A DNA stretch of 64,000 nucleotides from Phytohabitans suffuscus. GTDB taxonomy: Bacteria; Actinomycetota; Actinomycetes; Mycobacteriales; Micromonosporaceae. This document shows, piece after piece, positions 9,271 to 16,384 of the stretch; the stretch's first letter is position 1; each line of letters starts with the position of its first letter. Location of the stretch: assembly GCF_011764565.1 (NCBI RefSeq), contig NZ_AP022871.1, positions 6,076,320 to 6,140,319 of the forward strand. Reading direction: 5' to 3'. The notes below the pieces were generated by a model. The model saw nothing but the letters and a program-made list of their open reading frames with translations, searched no databases and had not been told where the DNA came from. The position numbers were made by a program, and so were the translations under genes.

Positions 9271-10377
9271 ATGGCTGACATGCAGTTCGGGATCTTCTCC
9301 GTGGGCGACGTCACGCCGGACCCGACGGACGGCACCGTTCCGACGGAGCACGAGCGGATCAAGGCGATGGTGACGATCGCGCTCAAGGCCGAGGAGGTGG
9401 GCCTGGACGTCTTCGCGACCGGCGAGCACCACAACCCGCCCTTCGTGCCGTCGTCGCCGACCACGTTCCTCGGATACATCGCGGCCCGCACCGAGCGGCT
9501 GGTCCTCTCCACGGCCACCACGCTCATCACCACGAACGACCCGGTGAAGATCGCCGAGGACTACGCGTACCTGCAGCACCTCGCCGACGGCCGCGTCGAC
9601 CTCATGATGGGTCGCGGCAACACCGGCCCGGTGTACCCGTGGTTCGGCAAGGACATCCGCGACGGCATCGCGCTCGCGGTCGAAAACTACGCGCTGCTGC
9701 GCCGGCTGTGGCGCGAGGACGTCGTCGACTGGGAGGGCAGGTACCGCACGCCGCTGCAGTCGTTCACCTCGACGCCCCGCCCGCTCGACGGTGTGCCGCC
9801 GTTCGTGTGGCACGGCTCGATCCGCAGCCCGCAGATCGCCGAGCAGGCCGCGTACTACGGCGACGGCTTCTTCCACAACAACATCTTCTGGCCGGTCGAG
9901 CACACCAGGCGCATGATCGAGCTGTACCGCCGGCGCTACGAGCACTACGGCCACGGCACCGCCGACCAGGCCATCGTCGGCCTCGGCGGCCAGGTCTTCA
10001 TGCGGCGCAACTCGCAGGACGCGGTCCGCGAGTTCCGGCCCTACTTCGACAACGCCCCGGTGTACGGGCACGGCCCGTCGCTGGAGGAGTTCACCGAGCA
10101 GACCCCGCTGACCGTGGGTAGCCCGCAGCAGGTGATCGACCGGACCATGACGTTCCGCGAGCACTTCGGCGACTACCAGCGGCAGCTGTTCCTGATGGAC
10201 CACGCGGGCCTGCCGCTCAGGACCGTGCTGGAGCAGATCGACATGCTGGGTGAGGAGGTCGTGCCCGTGCTGCGCCGCGAGATGGCCGCGCGACGCCCCG
10301 CGCACGTGCCGGACGCGCCGACGCACGCTTCGCTTCGTGCGGCGGCGGCCTCGGCTTCCGCCGGAGTGGACGCATGA
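9271..10377 (+). CDS. Luciferase-like (LLM class) flavin-dependent monooxygenase
   Basis: This 368-residue cytoplasmic TIM-barrel oxidoreductase is of the bacterial-luciferase superfamily and would use reduced FMN and oxygen. The segments VFATGEHHNPPF, TERLVLSTATTLITTNDPVK, YLQHLADGRVDLMMGRGN and VWHGSIRSPQIAEQAAYYGDGFF are typical of the CE1758-like LLM group. A ribosome site (AGGCAGG) precedes ATG 9271. The stop overlaps the start of the FMN reductase gene (ATGA), so the two probably form a monooxygenase/reductase pair. The organic substrate is unknown. Confidence 0.88.
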   Translation: MADMQFGIFSVGDVTPDPTDGTVPTEHERIKAMVTIALKAEEVGLDVFATGEHHNPPFVPSSPTTFLGYIAARTERLVLSTATTLITTNDPVKIAEDYAYLQHLADGRVDLMMGRGNTGPVYPWFGKDIRDGIALAVENYALLRRLWREDVVDWEGRYRTPLQSFTSTPRPLDGVPPFVWHGSIRSPQIAEQAAYYGDGFFHNNIFWPVEHTRRMIELYRRRYEHYGHGTADQAIVGLGGQVFMRRNSQDAVREFRPYFDNAPVYGHGPSLEEFTEQTPLTVGSPQQVIDRTMTFREHFGDYQRQLFLMDHAGLPLRTVLEQIDMLGEEVVPVLRREMAARRPAHVPDAPTHASLRAAAASASAGVDA

Positions 10378-10967
10378 GCCGGCGTTCCCTCGTGGTGGTC
10401 TCCGCGGGCCTGGGCCAGCCGTCCTCGACCCGGCTCCTGGCCGACCAGCTGGCGGCGGCCACCCGCCGCCGGCTGGACGCGGACGCCGAGGCGGTCGACC
10501 TGCGCGAGCGCGCGCACGACCTGACCAACCACATGCTGACCGGCTTCCCGCCGCGCGAGCTGGAGCGCGTCCTCGACGCGGTCGCGCACGCCGACGGCCT
10601 GATCGCGGTCACGCCCGTCTTCAACGCCTCCTACAGCGGCCTGTTCAAGTCCTTTGTGGACGTACTGCCCGAGGGCTCGCTCGTGGACAAGCCGGTGCTG
10701 ATCGCCGCGACCGGCGGCACCGCGCGCCACTCGCTGGCGCTGGAGCACGCGATGCGCCCGCTCTTCGCCCACCTGCGCGCCGTGGTGGTGCCCACGTCCG
10801 TGTTCGCCGCACCCGAAGACTGGGGCGGCGCCACGGCGCAGGGCCCGCTGGCCGCACGCATCGAGCGCGCGGCGGCGGAGTTCGCGGTCGAGATCGAGCG
10901 CCGCGAGTCGCCCGTCGTGGTCGACCCGTTCGACGAGCCGACCCCGTTCTCCGAGCTGCTCGGCTGA
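10374..10967 (+). CDS. NAD(P)H-dependent FMN reductase
   Basis: This 197-residue flavodoxin-like protein is of the NADPH-dependent FMN reductase family. It shows a phosphate-binding N-terminus (VVVSAGLGQPSSTRLLADQL), ADGLIAVTPVFNASYSGLFKSFVD and the loop LIAATGGTARHSLALEHAMRPLFAHL. It is translationally coupled (ATGA) to the flavin monooxygenase. Its likely job is to supply FMNH2 to that enzyme, as in SsuE-SsuD pairs. It ends 10 bp before a REP-2 hairpin that may also serve as terminator. Confidence 0.88.
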   Translation: MSRRSLVVVSAGLGQPSSTRLLADQLAAATRRRLDADAEAVDLRERAHDLTNHMLTGFPPRELERVLDAVAHADGLIAVTPVFNASYSGLFKSFVDVLPEGSLVDKPVLIAATGGTARHSLALEHAMRPLFAHLRAVVVPTSVFAAPEDWGGATAQGPLAARIERAAAEFAVEIERRESPVVVDPFDEPTPFSELLG

Positions 10968-10976
10968 CACACGGAT

Positions 10977-11086
10977 ATATGCCCCGGTCCGCGTCACCTG
11001 CGGACCGCATGCTCCCGCGGGCACCGCTGCGGTCGGCGGCTCGCCAGGGCTCGCCGAGTTCCCCGGCCTCCGCTGCCAGGCCCGCG
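10977..11086 (+). repeat. REP-2 repeat, copy 1
   Basis: The element opens with a perfect hairpin, CGGTCCGC and GCGGACCG around a 7-base loop, followed by about 80 bp starting CATGCTCCCGCGGGCA. Full copies are at 19155-19260 and 54500-54610; a short inverted copy of the hairpin part is at 32346-32376. This copy lies just past the FMN reductase gene. Confidence 0.85.
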
Positions 11087-11142
11087 GGGGCCAAGGCGAT
11101 GGCCTGGGGTGTCTGGCTGGGTGGGGCGGTGGGTTTCCCTGC

Positions 11143-11290
11143 TTGCGTCGGTAGGGGTCCGGCGTTGGGCTGGTATGTGCTTGCGTCGGTAGGGTCCGGC
11201 GTGGGGCTGGCTTGTGCTTGCGTGGGTAGGGGTCCGGCGTTGGGCTGGCTTGTGCTCGCGTCGGTAGGGTCCGGCGTGGGGCTGGCTTGA
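11143..11290 (+). repeat. Tandem repeat, four units of 37-38 bp
   Basis: Units begin TTGCGTCGGTAGGG and contain TCCGGCGT then GGGCTGG. Two variants alternate (GGGGTCC...TTGGGC and GGGTCC...TGGGGC), so the array is a twice-repeated 75-bp dimer. It is non-coding. Confidence 0.85.
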
Positions 11291-11701
11291 TGATCGGCTT
11301 TAGGCAAGTGGCGCTCGGCGTGGGGGTGACCTGCGAGGGCTGAGGTCACGGGCTGGTCGGTCGTTCACGGTTTTCGGGCTCGAGGTCTGAGCGGATCGTG
11401 CGGCGCCCGCGTCGCCGGTCGCGGTGGGGGCCGCCCATAGTCGCGAGACGTCCTCGATGGCGAGGGGCCTGGCGCGGTGTCACCGTTCGCCCGGATTCCG
11501 CGTGTCACGCCGGGTGGAACGCGGAATCCGGGCGAACGATCAACGCCCTTGATCCCGGTGGTCTGGTGCGGCCGGCCCACCGGGCCGGATTGTGGACCGC
11601 GGGGGGCGAGGCCGCCCGGGAACGCACCCCAACGGCCCGGACCACCATGGACAGCGCGGCAGCTCACCCCCTCGGGCCACCGATATGGACAGACAGTGTT
11701 C

Positions 11702-11731
11702 CCCCGGAAGATCTCTAGAGACCTTCCGGGG
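11702..11731. repeat. CCCCGGAAG hairpin
   Basis: Inverted arms CCCCGGAAG and CTTCCGGGG enclose an AT-rich loop with ATCTCTAGAG. A related sequence, GGAAGATCTATATACCTTCC, lies near 55517, again beside a type I hairpin. Confidence 0.6.
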
Positions 11732-11817
11732 TCAGGGTGCGGGTCTGTCCACAGTGACCTCTGTGCTTCGGCTGGTCTGTCCGCCCCGATGTGGAGACTG
11801 GGGGGTCGGTTTCGGTG

Positions 11818-11865
11818 GATCGTGGTACGGATCCGCCCCTCTGGGGGCCGTTTCATACCACGATC
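11818..11865 (-). repeat. Type I hairpin repeat, copy 2
   Basis: A 48-bp hairpin bounded by GATCGTGGTA and TACCACGATC. Its reverse complement matches 55405-55452 at 47 of 48 positions, and similarity extends into the flank (TTTCGGTG). The element has therefore spread in both orientations. Confidence 0.85.
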
Positions 11866-12054
11866 TGTTGCCGGCAGCCGCGCGTTCGAGGGCGGCGCCG
11901 GTTTTGCCTGGTTTGTTCTTCTCGTCGGGGTGATCGTGGGCCTCAGCGATCCAATGGGGACAGACCGGGAAGCCGCCGGGTCGTTCCCCGAGCTGGCGCC
12001 GGCCGCTTCCGCCGATTCGCCCGCCCGGCGCAGGGCCCAAGGGATCGGTTCGGC

Positions 12055-12103
12055 TGGTCGTGGAGGTGAGCTGCCTGCACAGGGCAACCGGCGTCCACGA
12101 CCA
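12055..12103. repeat. Type II hairpin repeat, copy 1
   Basis: Outer arms TGGTCGTGGA and TCCACGACCA enclose GC-rich partly paired sequence. Relatives with arms GATCGTGGAC and GTCCACGATC are at 54795-54844 and 55579-55628. Confidence 0.7.
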
Positions 12104-12363
12104 GCGGACCGGCCGAGACGAACCAGGCGATTTCGGCGGCGGCACCGCCGCACCGCACCCCCCCCGGCGGCGACACCCGTCGCACCGCGCCCCCGGCCGC
12201 CTCGCCATCCGCTCAACCCCTGACCGCGAAAGCTCCATGAAGCATCGGCCGGACGGTGCAGACGTCCTTCCGGCGGGGCGGGTGCCTGGAGGTATAACCA
12301 CAACAACGTTGGTAAGACACCCTCCAGCGCCTTTGACGTCCGTTGTGGACCGGCCGACTCCTC

Positions 12364-12369
12364 TAGAAT
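12364..12369 (+). promoter_or_regulatory. -10 box TAGAAT of the DUF222-HNH gene
   Basis: TAGAAT ends seven bases before GTG 12377, the spacing of a leaderless transcript. No ribosome site is seen in the remaining gap. Confidence 0.5.
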
Positions 12370-12376
12370 CAGACAC

Positions 12377-13636
12377 GTGTTCGACGACGGGATAGATGTG
12401 GCTGTGCTGGCCGGGATGCCTACAGGCACCGACCTGGCAGCCGCGCTCGCCCGCGTCGACCGTGCGGCGTTGAACGGGTTCGAGCTGGTCGAGGTGGCCA
12501 AAGCCATCACCCGGCAGGTCGCCCACTACCAAGCCGAACTACTCGCCACTGTGGCCGAGGTCGCCTACTGTCCACCCGGTGACGAGACCAGCCCCGCCCA
12601 ACGCACCGACCACCCCGCAGAGTATGCCGCTGACGAGGTCCGGTTGGCGTTGACGTTGACCCGCCGCGCCGCCGACACCCTGATGGGCGACGCCTACACG
12701 TTGGTCGAACGCCTCCCGGCGGTGTATCAGGCGCTGCGGTCCGGTCAGGTCGACCTGGCCCGGGCTCGGGTGTTGGACCAGGAGACCGCTGTGCTGCCGG
12801 AGCCGGTGGCGCGGGAGATGGTCGGCCTGATCCTGCCGGTCGCGGGCGACTTGACCACCGGGCAACTGCGGGTGCGGCTGCGTCGTCTGGTGATCGAGGC
12901 CGACCCTTCCGCCGCGGCCGTCCGGCAACGGCAGGCGCTGGCCCGGCGGCGGGTCGAACACGGCCTAGACGTGGACGGGACAGCTACCCTGGCCGGCTAT
13001 CACCTGCCACCCGACCGAGCCGCCACCGCAGCCGCCCGCATCGACACCCTCGCCGCAGCAGCCAAACAAGCCGGAGACACCCGCAGCCTCGACGAACTAC
13101 GCGCCGACCTGTATTTGGACATCCTCAACGGCATCCCCACCGACACCACCCCTGCACCTACAAGCCAGGGCGGAGTCGAACTCGTCGTCCCACTGGCCGC
13201 CCTCGCCGGGCTGTGCCAGCAGCCGGGACAGATCAAAGGCTGGGGACCCGTCCTAGCCGAGGTCGCCGCCAAGCTGGCTGACCAGCAGCGGGAACAGCCC
13301 TGGCGCTACACGGTCGTCAACGAGCACGGTGTAGTTGTCGGGCACGGGCGGCTGCGACGGCGGCCACCGCCGGGTGTGGCCGCGTTGGTGCGGGCGAGGG
13401 ACCGCACCTGCCGGGCACCGGGTTGTCGGACACCGGCGCACCGGGCGGACCTGGACCACATCACCGCCTGGCAGGACGGCGGACCCACCACAGCCGCCAA
13501 TCTTGGCGTGCTGTGCCGGCACTGCCACGGCTACAAACACAGCGAGGGTGTCACTCTCACCCAGCCCACACCCGGCACCTTCACCTGGACGACCCGCCTG
13601 GGCCACACCTACACCACCACACCCGAACCACCCTGA
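12377..13636 (+). CDS. DUF222 / HNH endonuclease domain protein (13E12-repeat family)
   Basis: The protein has 419 residues. The first 300 match the DUF222 region of the mycobacterial 13E12-repeat family (ELVEVAKAITRQVAHYQAELLATVAE, RLPAVYQALRSGQVDLARARVL). An HNH nuclease domain follows at about residues 345-390, with CRAPGC, the catalytic-type DLDHITAW, an asparagine in TAANLGVLC and CRHCHGYKH. It should be a metal-dependent DNase of unknown role. It has a leaderless-type promoter. It sits alone between repeat-rich stretches, a setting that fits a mobile or proliferating gene family. Confidence 0.88.
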   Translation: MFDDGIDVAVLAGMPTGTDLAAALARVDRAALNGFELVEVAKAITRQVAHYQAELLATVAEVAYCPPGDETSPAQRTDHPAEYAADEVRLALTLTRRAADTLMGDAYTLVERLPAVYQALRSGQVDLARARVLDQETAVLPEPVAREMVGLILPVAGDLTTGQLRVRLRRLVIEADPSAAAVRQRQALARRRVEHGLDVDGTATLAGYHLPPDRAATAAARIDTLAAAAKQAGDTRSLDELRADLYLDILNGIPTDTTPAPTSQGGVELVVPLAALAGLCQQPGQIKGWGPVLAEVAAKLADQQREQPWRYTVVNEHGVVVGHGRLRRRPPPGVAALVRARDRTCRAPGCRTPAHRADLDHITAWQDGGPTTAANLGVLCRHCHGYKHSEGVTLTQPTPGTFTWTTRLGHTYTTTPEPP

Positions 13637-13955
13637 CCACCACACCCACCCGGACGGACGGAGGGGTCAGACCGCGAGCCCCGAAACCGAAAACGGTGCA
13701 GGCCACCGGGTCGCCCTCCCACAAAGTCACCGCGCTCTTATACCCACGCGGCTCGGCGGCACCGAACGAGCTGCCCGGCGGGATCGCCGTCGCGGCGGTA
13801 GAGCCTGGACATGCCCCGGCCCAGCCGCGGACCGTCCGCGCCCTCACGCCCTGGCCTCGACGGGCCCGGCCCGTGCTACAAGACCCGGCCTATGCTGCAA
13901 GACCCGGGCCGGCCACAGCCCCTGCCAGCCAGGTCCGGGGTCGGGCTTGCACGAC

Positions 13956-13997
13956 GCGGACAGTGAGACCGGGCAAGCGGACAGTGAGACCGGGCAA
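13956..13997 (+). repeat. 21-bp tandem duplication
   Basis: Two exact copies of a unit starting GCGGACAGTGAGACCGGGCA lie head to tail. Non-coding. Confidence 0.85.
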
Positions 13998-14232
13998 TCA
14001 GCAACGGTCCAGACCGACACCCAGCCTAACTCGATCAGGGCAGCGGGGCGGCTCAGCACGGGTCCAACCCATGCACGAAGTAGGCCGAGTGGTATTGGGC
14101 CCGGACCACCATGGACGTCGCGGTAGCTCAAGTCTTCCCCGGGTGGCGCGGGCGTGCCGGCCGGTGCACACCCTGGTCGCGGTCGTCTCGGTGCCGGGCA
14201 GGCCGCCGACGCGGGAGGACCGGCGTATCGAG

Positions 14233-14260
14233 AAGCCCGCCGATGGGGGTCGGCGGGCTT
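14233..14260 (-). terminator. Terminator hairpin after the DUF397 gene
   Basis: AAGCCCGCCGA and TCGGCGGGCTT form an 11-bp stem with a 6-base loop, 26 bp beyond the stop codon of the minus-strand DUF397 gene. The position fits an intrinsic terminator. Confidence 0.7.
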
Positions 14261-14285
14261 AGTCGTCGGTCGTCCCGGATGGCGC

Positions 14286-14516
14286 TCAAATGCCGCCGGT
14301 CGGCACCTTGAAAAGGCCGGCTTTCGTCGCCTCGACAAACCGACCGAAGGTCGCCCGGCTGATCGCCAGCACGGGTCCGCCCGGCTCGGCCTTGGAATCG
14401 CGGATACCGACCAGATCGTCAGAAACGCATACCTCGACGCAGTTACCGTCGCCGGCTGCGCTGCGGCTGCTCTTGTGCCACGCGGCCCTCGTCAATACTG
14501 AATGCCCGTCGGGCAT
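14286..14516 (-). CDS. DUF397 domain protein, orphan
   Basis: This 76-residue protein is a complete DUF397 domain: WHKSSRSAAGDGNCVEVC, a central VGIRDSK and a C-terminal ATFGRFVEATKAGLF. DUF397 proteins usually follow a gene for a helix-turn-helix (XRE/Scr1-like) regulator and are thought to work with it. No such gene lies on either side here, so this is an orphan copy. A perfect inverted repeat (AATGCCCG-T-CGGGCATT, 14501-14517) covers the start codon and could mask it in mRNA. A terminator follows. Confidence 0.9.
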   Translation of the reverse strand: MPDGHSVLTRAAWHKSSRSAAGDGNCVEVCVSDDLVGIRDSKAEPGGPVLAISRATFGRFVEATKAGLFKVPTGGI

Positions 14517-14704
14517 TGAACCCTCGCTCTCGATGCGGTAGTTGAAACGCCATCGACCCTCGCGGAGACGAGGGTGCGCAACAGGTTACTAGCGACCCTG
14601 GCCCAACTCGCGACGAGGGCTCGCGTCTGGGTTCGGGATTGCGCGGTGTGAAGATGAATTGTCGAGCCGTCACATCAGGTGATTGGTGCCGAGCGCCCAA
14701 CAAA

Positions 14705-14736
14705 CGAAAGCCCTCTGCCGCAACAGAGGGCTTTCG
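14705..14736. terminator. Strong symmetric hairpin, possible bidirectional terminator
   Basis: CGAAAGCCCTCTG and CAGAGGGCTTTCG form a perfect 13-bp stem with a 6-base loop. A/T-rich ends on both sides fit a bidirectional terminator, but no gene ends immediately beside it. A small RNA ending here cannot be excluded. Confidence 0.6.
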
Positions 14737-14792
14737 CGGAGCTTCCGAGAGACAACCGTCTGGACCGCAGGCGATGCCGTGGAAGCATTGCC

Positions 14793-14845
14793 GATCTGTG
14801 GAGCAGTGTGGATCTGTGGAGCAGTGCCGATCTGTGGAGCATGCC
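14793..14845 (+). repeat. Three tandem 18-bp units
   Basis: GATCTGTGGAGCAGTGTG, GATCTGTGGAGCAGTGCC and a shortened third copy lie in a row. Non-coding. Confidence 0.85.
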
Positions 14846-15090
14846 AATCCGAGGAGAACCAGCCCGTCCATTATGGCGCCGACATCGTCGGAACGAAAGT
14901 GCCAACGAGCCGTATGGCAGATCCGCTTTCAGACATGAATTGGTTTTCTGATGCCAACGGCTCGCGGAAAGCCGATTCCGTATCTCCTTCCGGCGCGGCA
15001 TCTCCTTCCGGCGCGGCGACGATACGCACATCATTTGCTGGTCGGGCCGGCGATGGGCGGTACGGAGCGGCGGTACGGTGTGGCGGTGCG

Positions 15091-15846
15091 TCAGGTGACC
15101 GGCTCGCCGTCGACGTAGACGGTGACGCCGGGCTTGCCGGTCCAGAAGGAGAGCAGGCCGGCGACCTTCTGGCTCTCGGGCAGCGGGGTGCGGTAGGTCC
15201 ATACCACGTCGTCGCGGACGGTGTCGCCGGCGCGGACCGACCAGTACGTGGCCTTGCCCTTGTACGGGCAGTGCGACTCGGTGGCGCTGGGCCGGAGCAG
15301 GTCTAGCCGCACATCCGTCATCGGCAGGTAGTAGCGGGGCGGCAGGCCGGTCTCGAAGAGCACGTGCGGGCGGGTCGACTCGGCCACCGTCACGCCGTCG
15401 ACCTCTACCCGGACGTGGCGGGAGCTGCCGAGGATGTCGATGCGCGTGTACGGGCTGCGCACGTGCACGTAGACCGGCTCGTCCTCCTCCAGCCACTCGT
15501 CCATCGCGTCCCAGTCGAAGCGGACCAGGCCGCGTAGCTCCTCGATCGGGGAGTCCTCGTGGCGGAGCGCGGCGTCGACGGCCTCGCGGTCGCCCACGCG
15601 CACGGTGTGGAGCTGGCCGTCGCCGCGGCTCGGGGAGTGCCGGGTGCGGCCGGTGGGCTCCAGCACGCCGGGGACCACGTCCTGCACCGGCAGGTAGTAG
15701 GTGGGGTAGTACGGGCTCTCCCACACGTAGGCCGGCTTGGTCGTGTCGGCGATCACCTGGCCGTTGAAGACCACGCGGACCCGCTTGGCGCCCTGCTCCA
15801 CGCGTACCCGGCCACGGGCCGCGGCGGAGGCCGTCGAAGTAGTCAT
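15091..15846 (-). CDS. DUF427 protein with two tandem domains
   Basis: This 251-residue protein has two DUF427 units in tandem, about residues 15-110 and 130-235. The unit pattern is visible twice: RVRVVFNGQVIADTTKPAYV with YYPTYYLP, then HVRVEVDGVTVAESTRPHVL with PPRYYLP, followed by the signature CPYKGKATYWSV. The family is widespread in actinobacteria and its biochemical role is unknown. ATG 15846 opens just before the first domain; the frame upstream to 16323 overlaps the divergent PemK-like gene and is not protein-like. Confidence 0.88.
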   Translation of the reverse strand: MTTSTASAAARGRVRVEQGAKRVRVVFNGQVIADTTKPAYVWESPYYPTYYLPVQDVVPGVLEPTGRTRHSPSRGDGQLHTVRVGDREAVDAALRHEDSPIEELRGLVRFDWDAMDEWLEEDEPVYVHVRSPYTRIDILGSSRHVRVEVDGVTVAESTRPHVLFETGLPPRYYLPMTDVRLDLLRPSATESHCPYKGKATYWSVRAGDTVRDDVVWTYRTPLPESQKVAGLLSFWTGKPGVTVYVDGEPVT

Positions 15847-15886
15847 ATCGACAACCAACCCACCCGGTCGAGATCGAATTCCGGAT

Positions 15887-16342
15887 ATGGTGCTCGCCGT
15901 GACCAACCTTCTGAAGAGCGTCGCCGCCAGGCTGCGCAAGCGTCCGCGCCGCCCGGCGGGCGCCGTCACCACGGGCGGCCGCACGCTCGTGTACGCCCCC
16001 AACCTCGACGGTGACGCCGACCCGGGCGAGATCGTGTGGACCTGGGTGGCGTACGAGGACGACCCGCGGCAGGGCAAGGACCGGCCGGTGCTGGTGGTGG
16101 GGCGCGACGGGCGCGCGCTGCTGGGCCTGATGCTCTCCAGCAACGGCGACCGCGACGGGCAGCGCCACTGGTACGCGCTCGGCCCCGGCGCCTGGGACCA
16201 CGAGCAGCGCCCGAGCTGGGTGCGGCTCGACCGGGTGCTCACCGTCGACGAGGACGGGATCCGCCGCGAGGGCGCGGTGCTCGACCGCGTGCGCTTCGAG
16301 GCGGTGGCGCAGGAGCTGCGCACCGGGTACGGCTGGGCGTGA
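15887..16342 (+). CDS. PemK/MazF-family protein (toxin-like RNase fold)
   Basis: The protein is about 151 residues. After a basic N-terminus comes a PemK/MazF-like barrel: GEIVWTWVAYEDDPRQGKDRPVLVV, LMLSSNGD, and VRLDRVLTVDEDGIRREGAVLD. MazF toxins cleave mRNA. Actinobacterial proteins of this longer type are often solitary, and no antitoxin gene is present here, so toxin activity is doubtful. It is divergent from DUF427 with 40 bp between starts. GTG 15899 is an alternative start. Confidence 0.75.
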   Translation: MVLAVTNLLKSVAARLRKRPRRPAGAVTTGGRTLVYAPNLDGDADPGEIVWTWVAYEDDPRQGKDRPVLVVGRDGRALLGLMLSSNGDRDGQRHWYALGPGAWDHEQRPSWVRLDRVLTVDEDGIRREGAVLDRVRFEAVAQELRTGYGWA

Positions 16343-16384
16343 CGGCACCCCTACGAAAGTGACGGCACCCTTGTGAAACAGGCC

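Larger units (their letters stand above)
10968..12376. other. Non-coding repeat island B
   Basis: About 1.4 kb without a supported gene. In order it holds a REP-2 element (10977-11086), four tandem 37-38-bp units (11143-11290), a partial REP-1 (about 11594-11650), and hairpins at 11702-11731, 11818-11865 and 12055-12103. The right end contains the promoter of the DUF222-HNH gene. Frames crossing this stretch only translate the repeats. Confidence 0.7.
13637..14285. other. Non-coding stretch downstream of the DUF222-HNH gene
   Basis: No frame here is protein-like. It contains two 21-bp tandem units (13956-13997), two near-identical CAAGACCCGG blocks near 13880-13905, a partial REP-1 (14098-14133) and the terminator of the DUF397 gene (14233-14260). 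Confidence 0.6.
14517..15090. other. Non-coding stretch between DUF397 and DUF427 genes
   Basis: It holds a strong bidirectional hairpin (14705-14736) and three tandem 18-bp units (14793-14845). The DUF397 promoter should lie near 14520-14560 on the minus strand. No frame with a recognisable protein is seen. Base composition is lower in G+C than the neighbours, which may indicate old foreign DNA. Confidence 0.55.

Noticed and set aside
14793..14845. CRISPR array
   Set aside because: The three units are contiguous with no spacers, and no cas genes are present. No CRISPR was seen anywhere in the window.
15887..16342. A complete MazEF-type toxin-antitoxin module
   Set aside because: No antitoxin gene adjoins it; the neighbours are DUF427 and a serpin.
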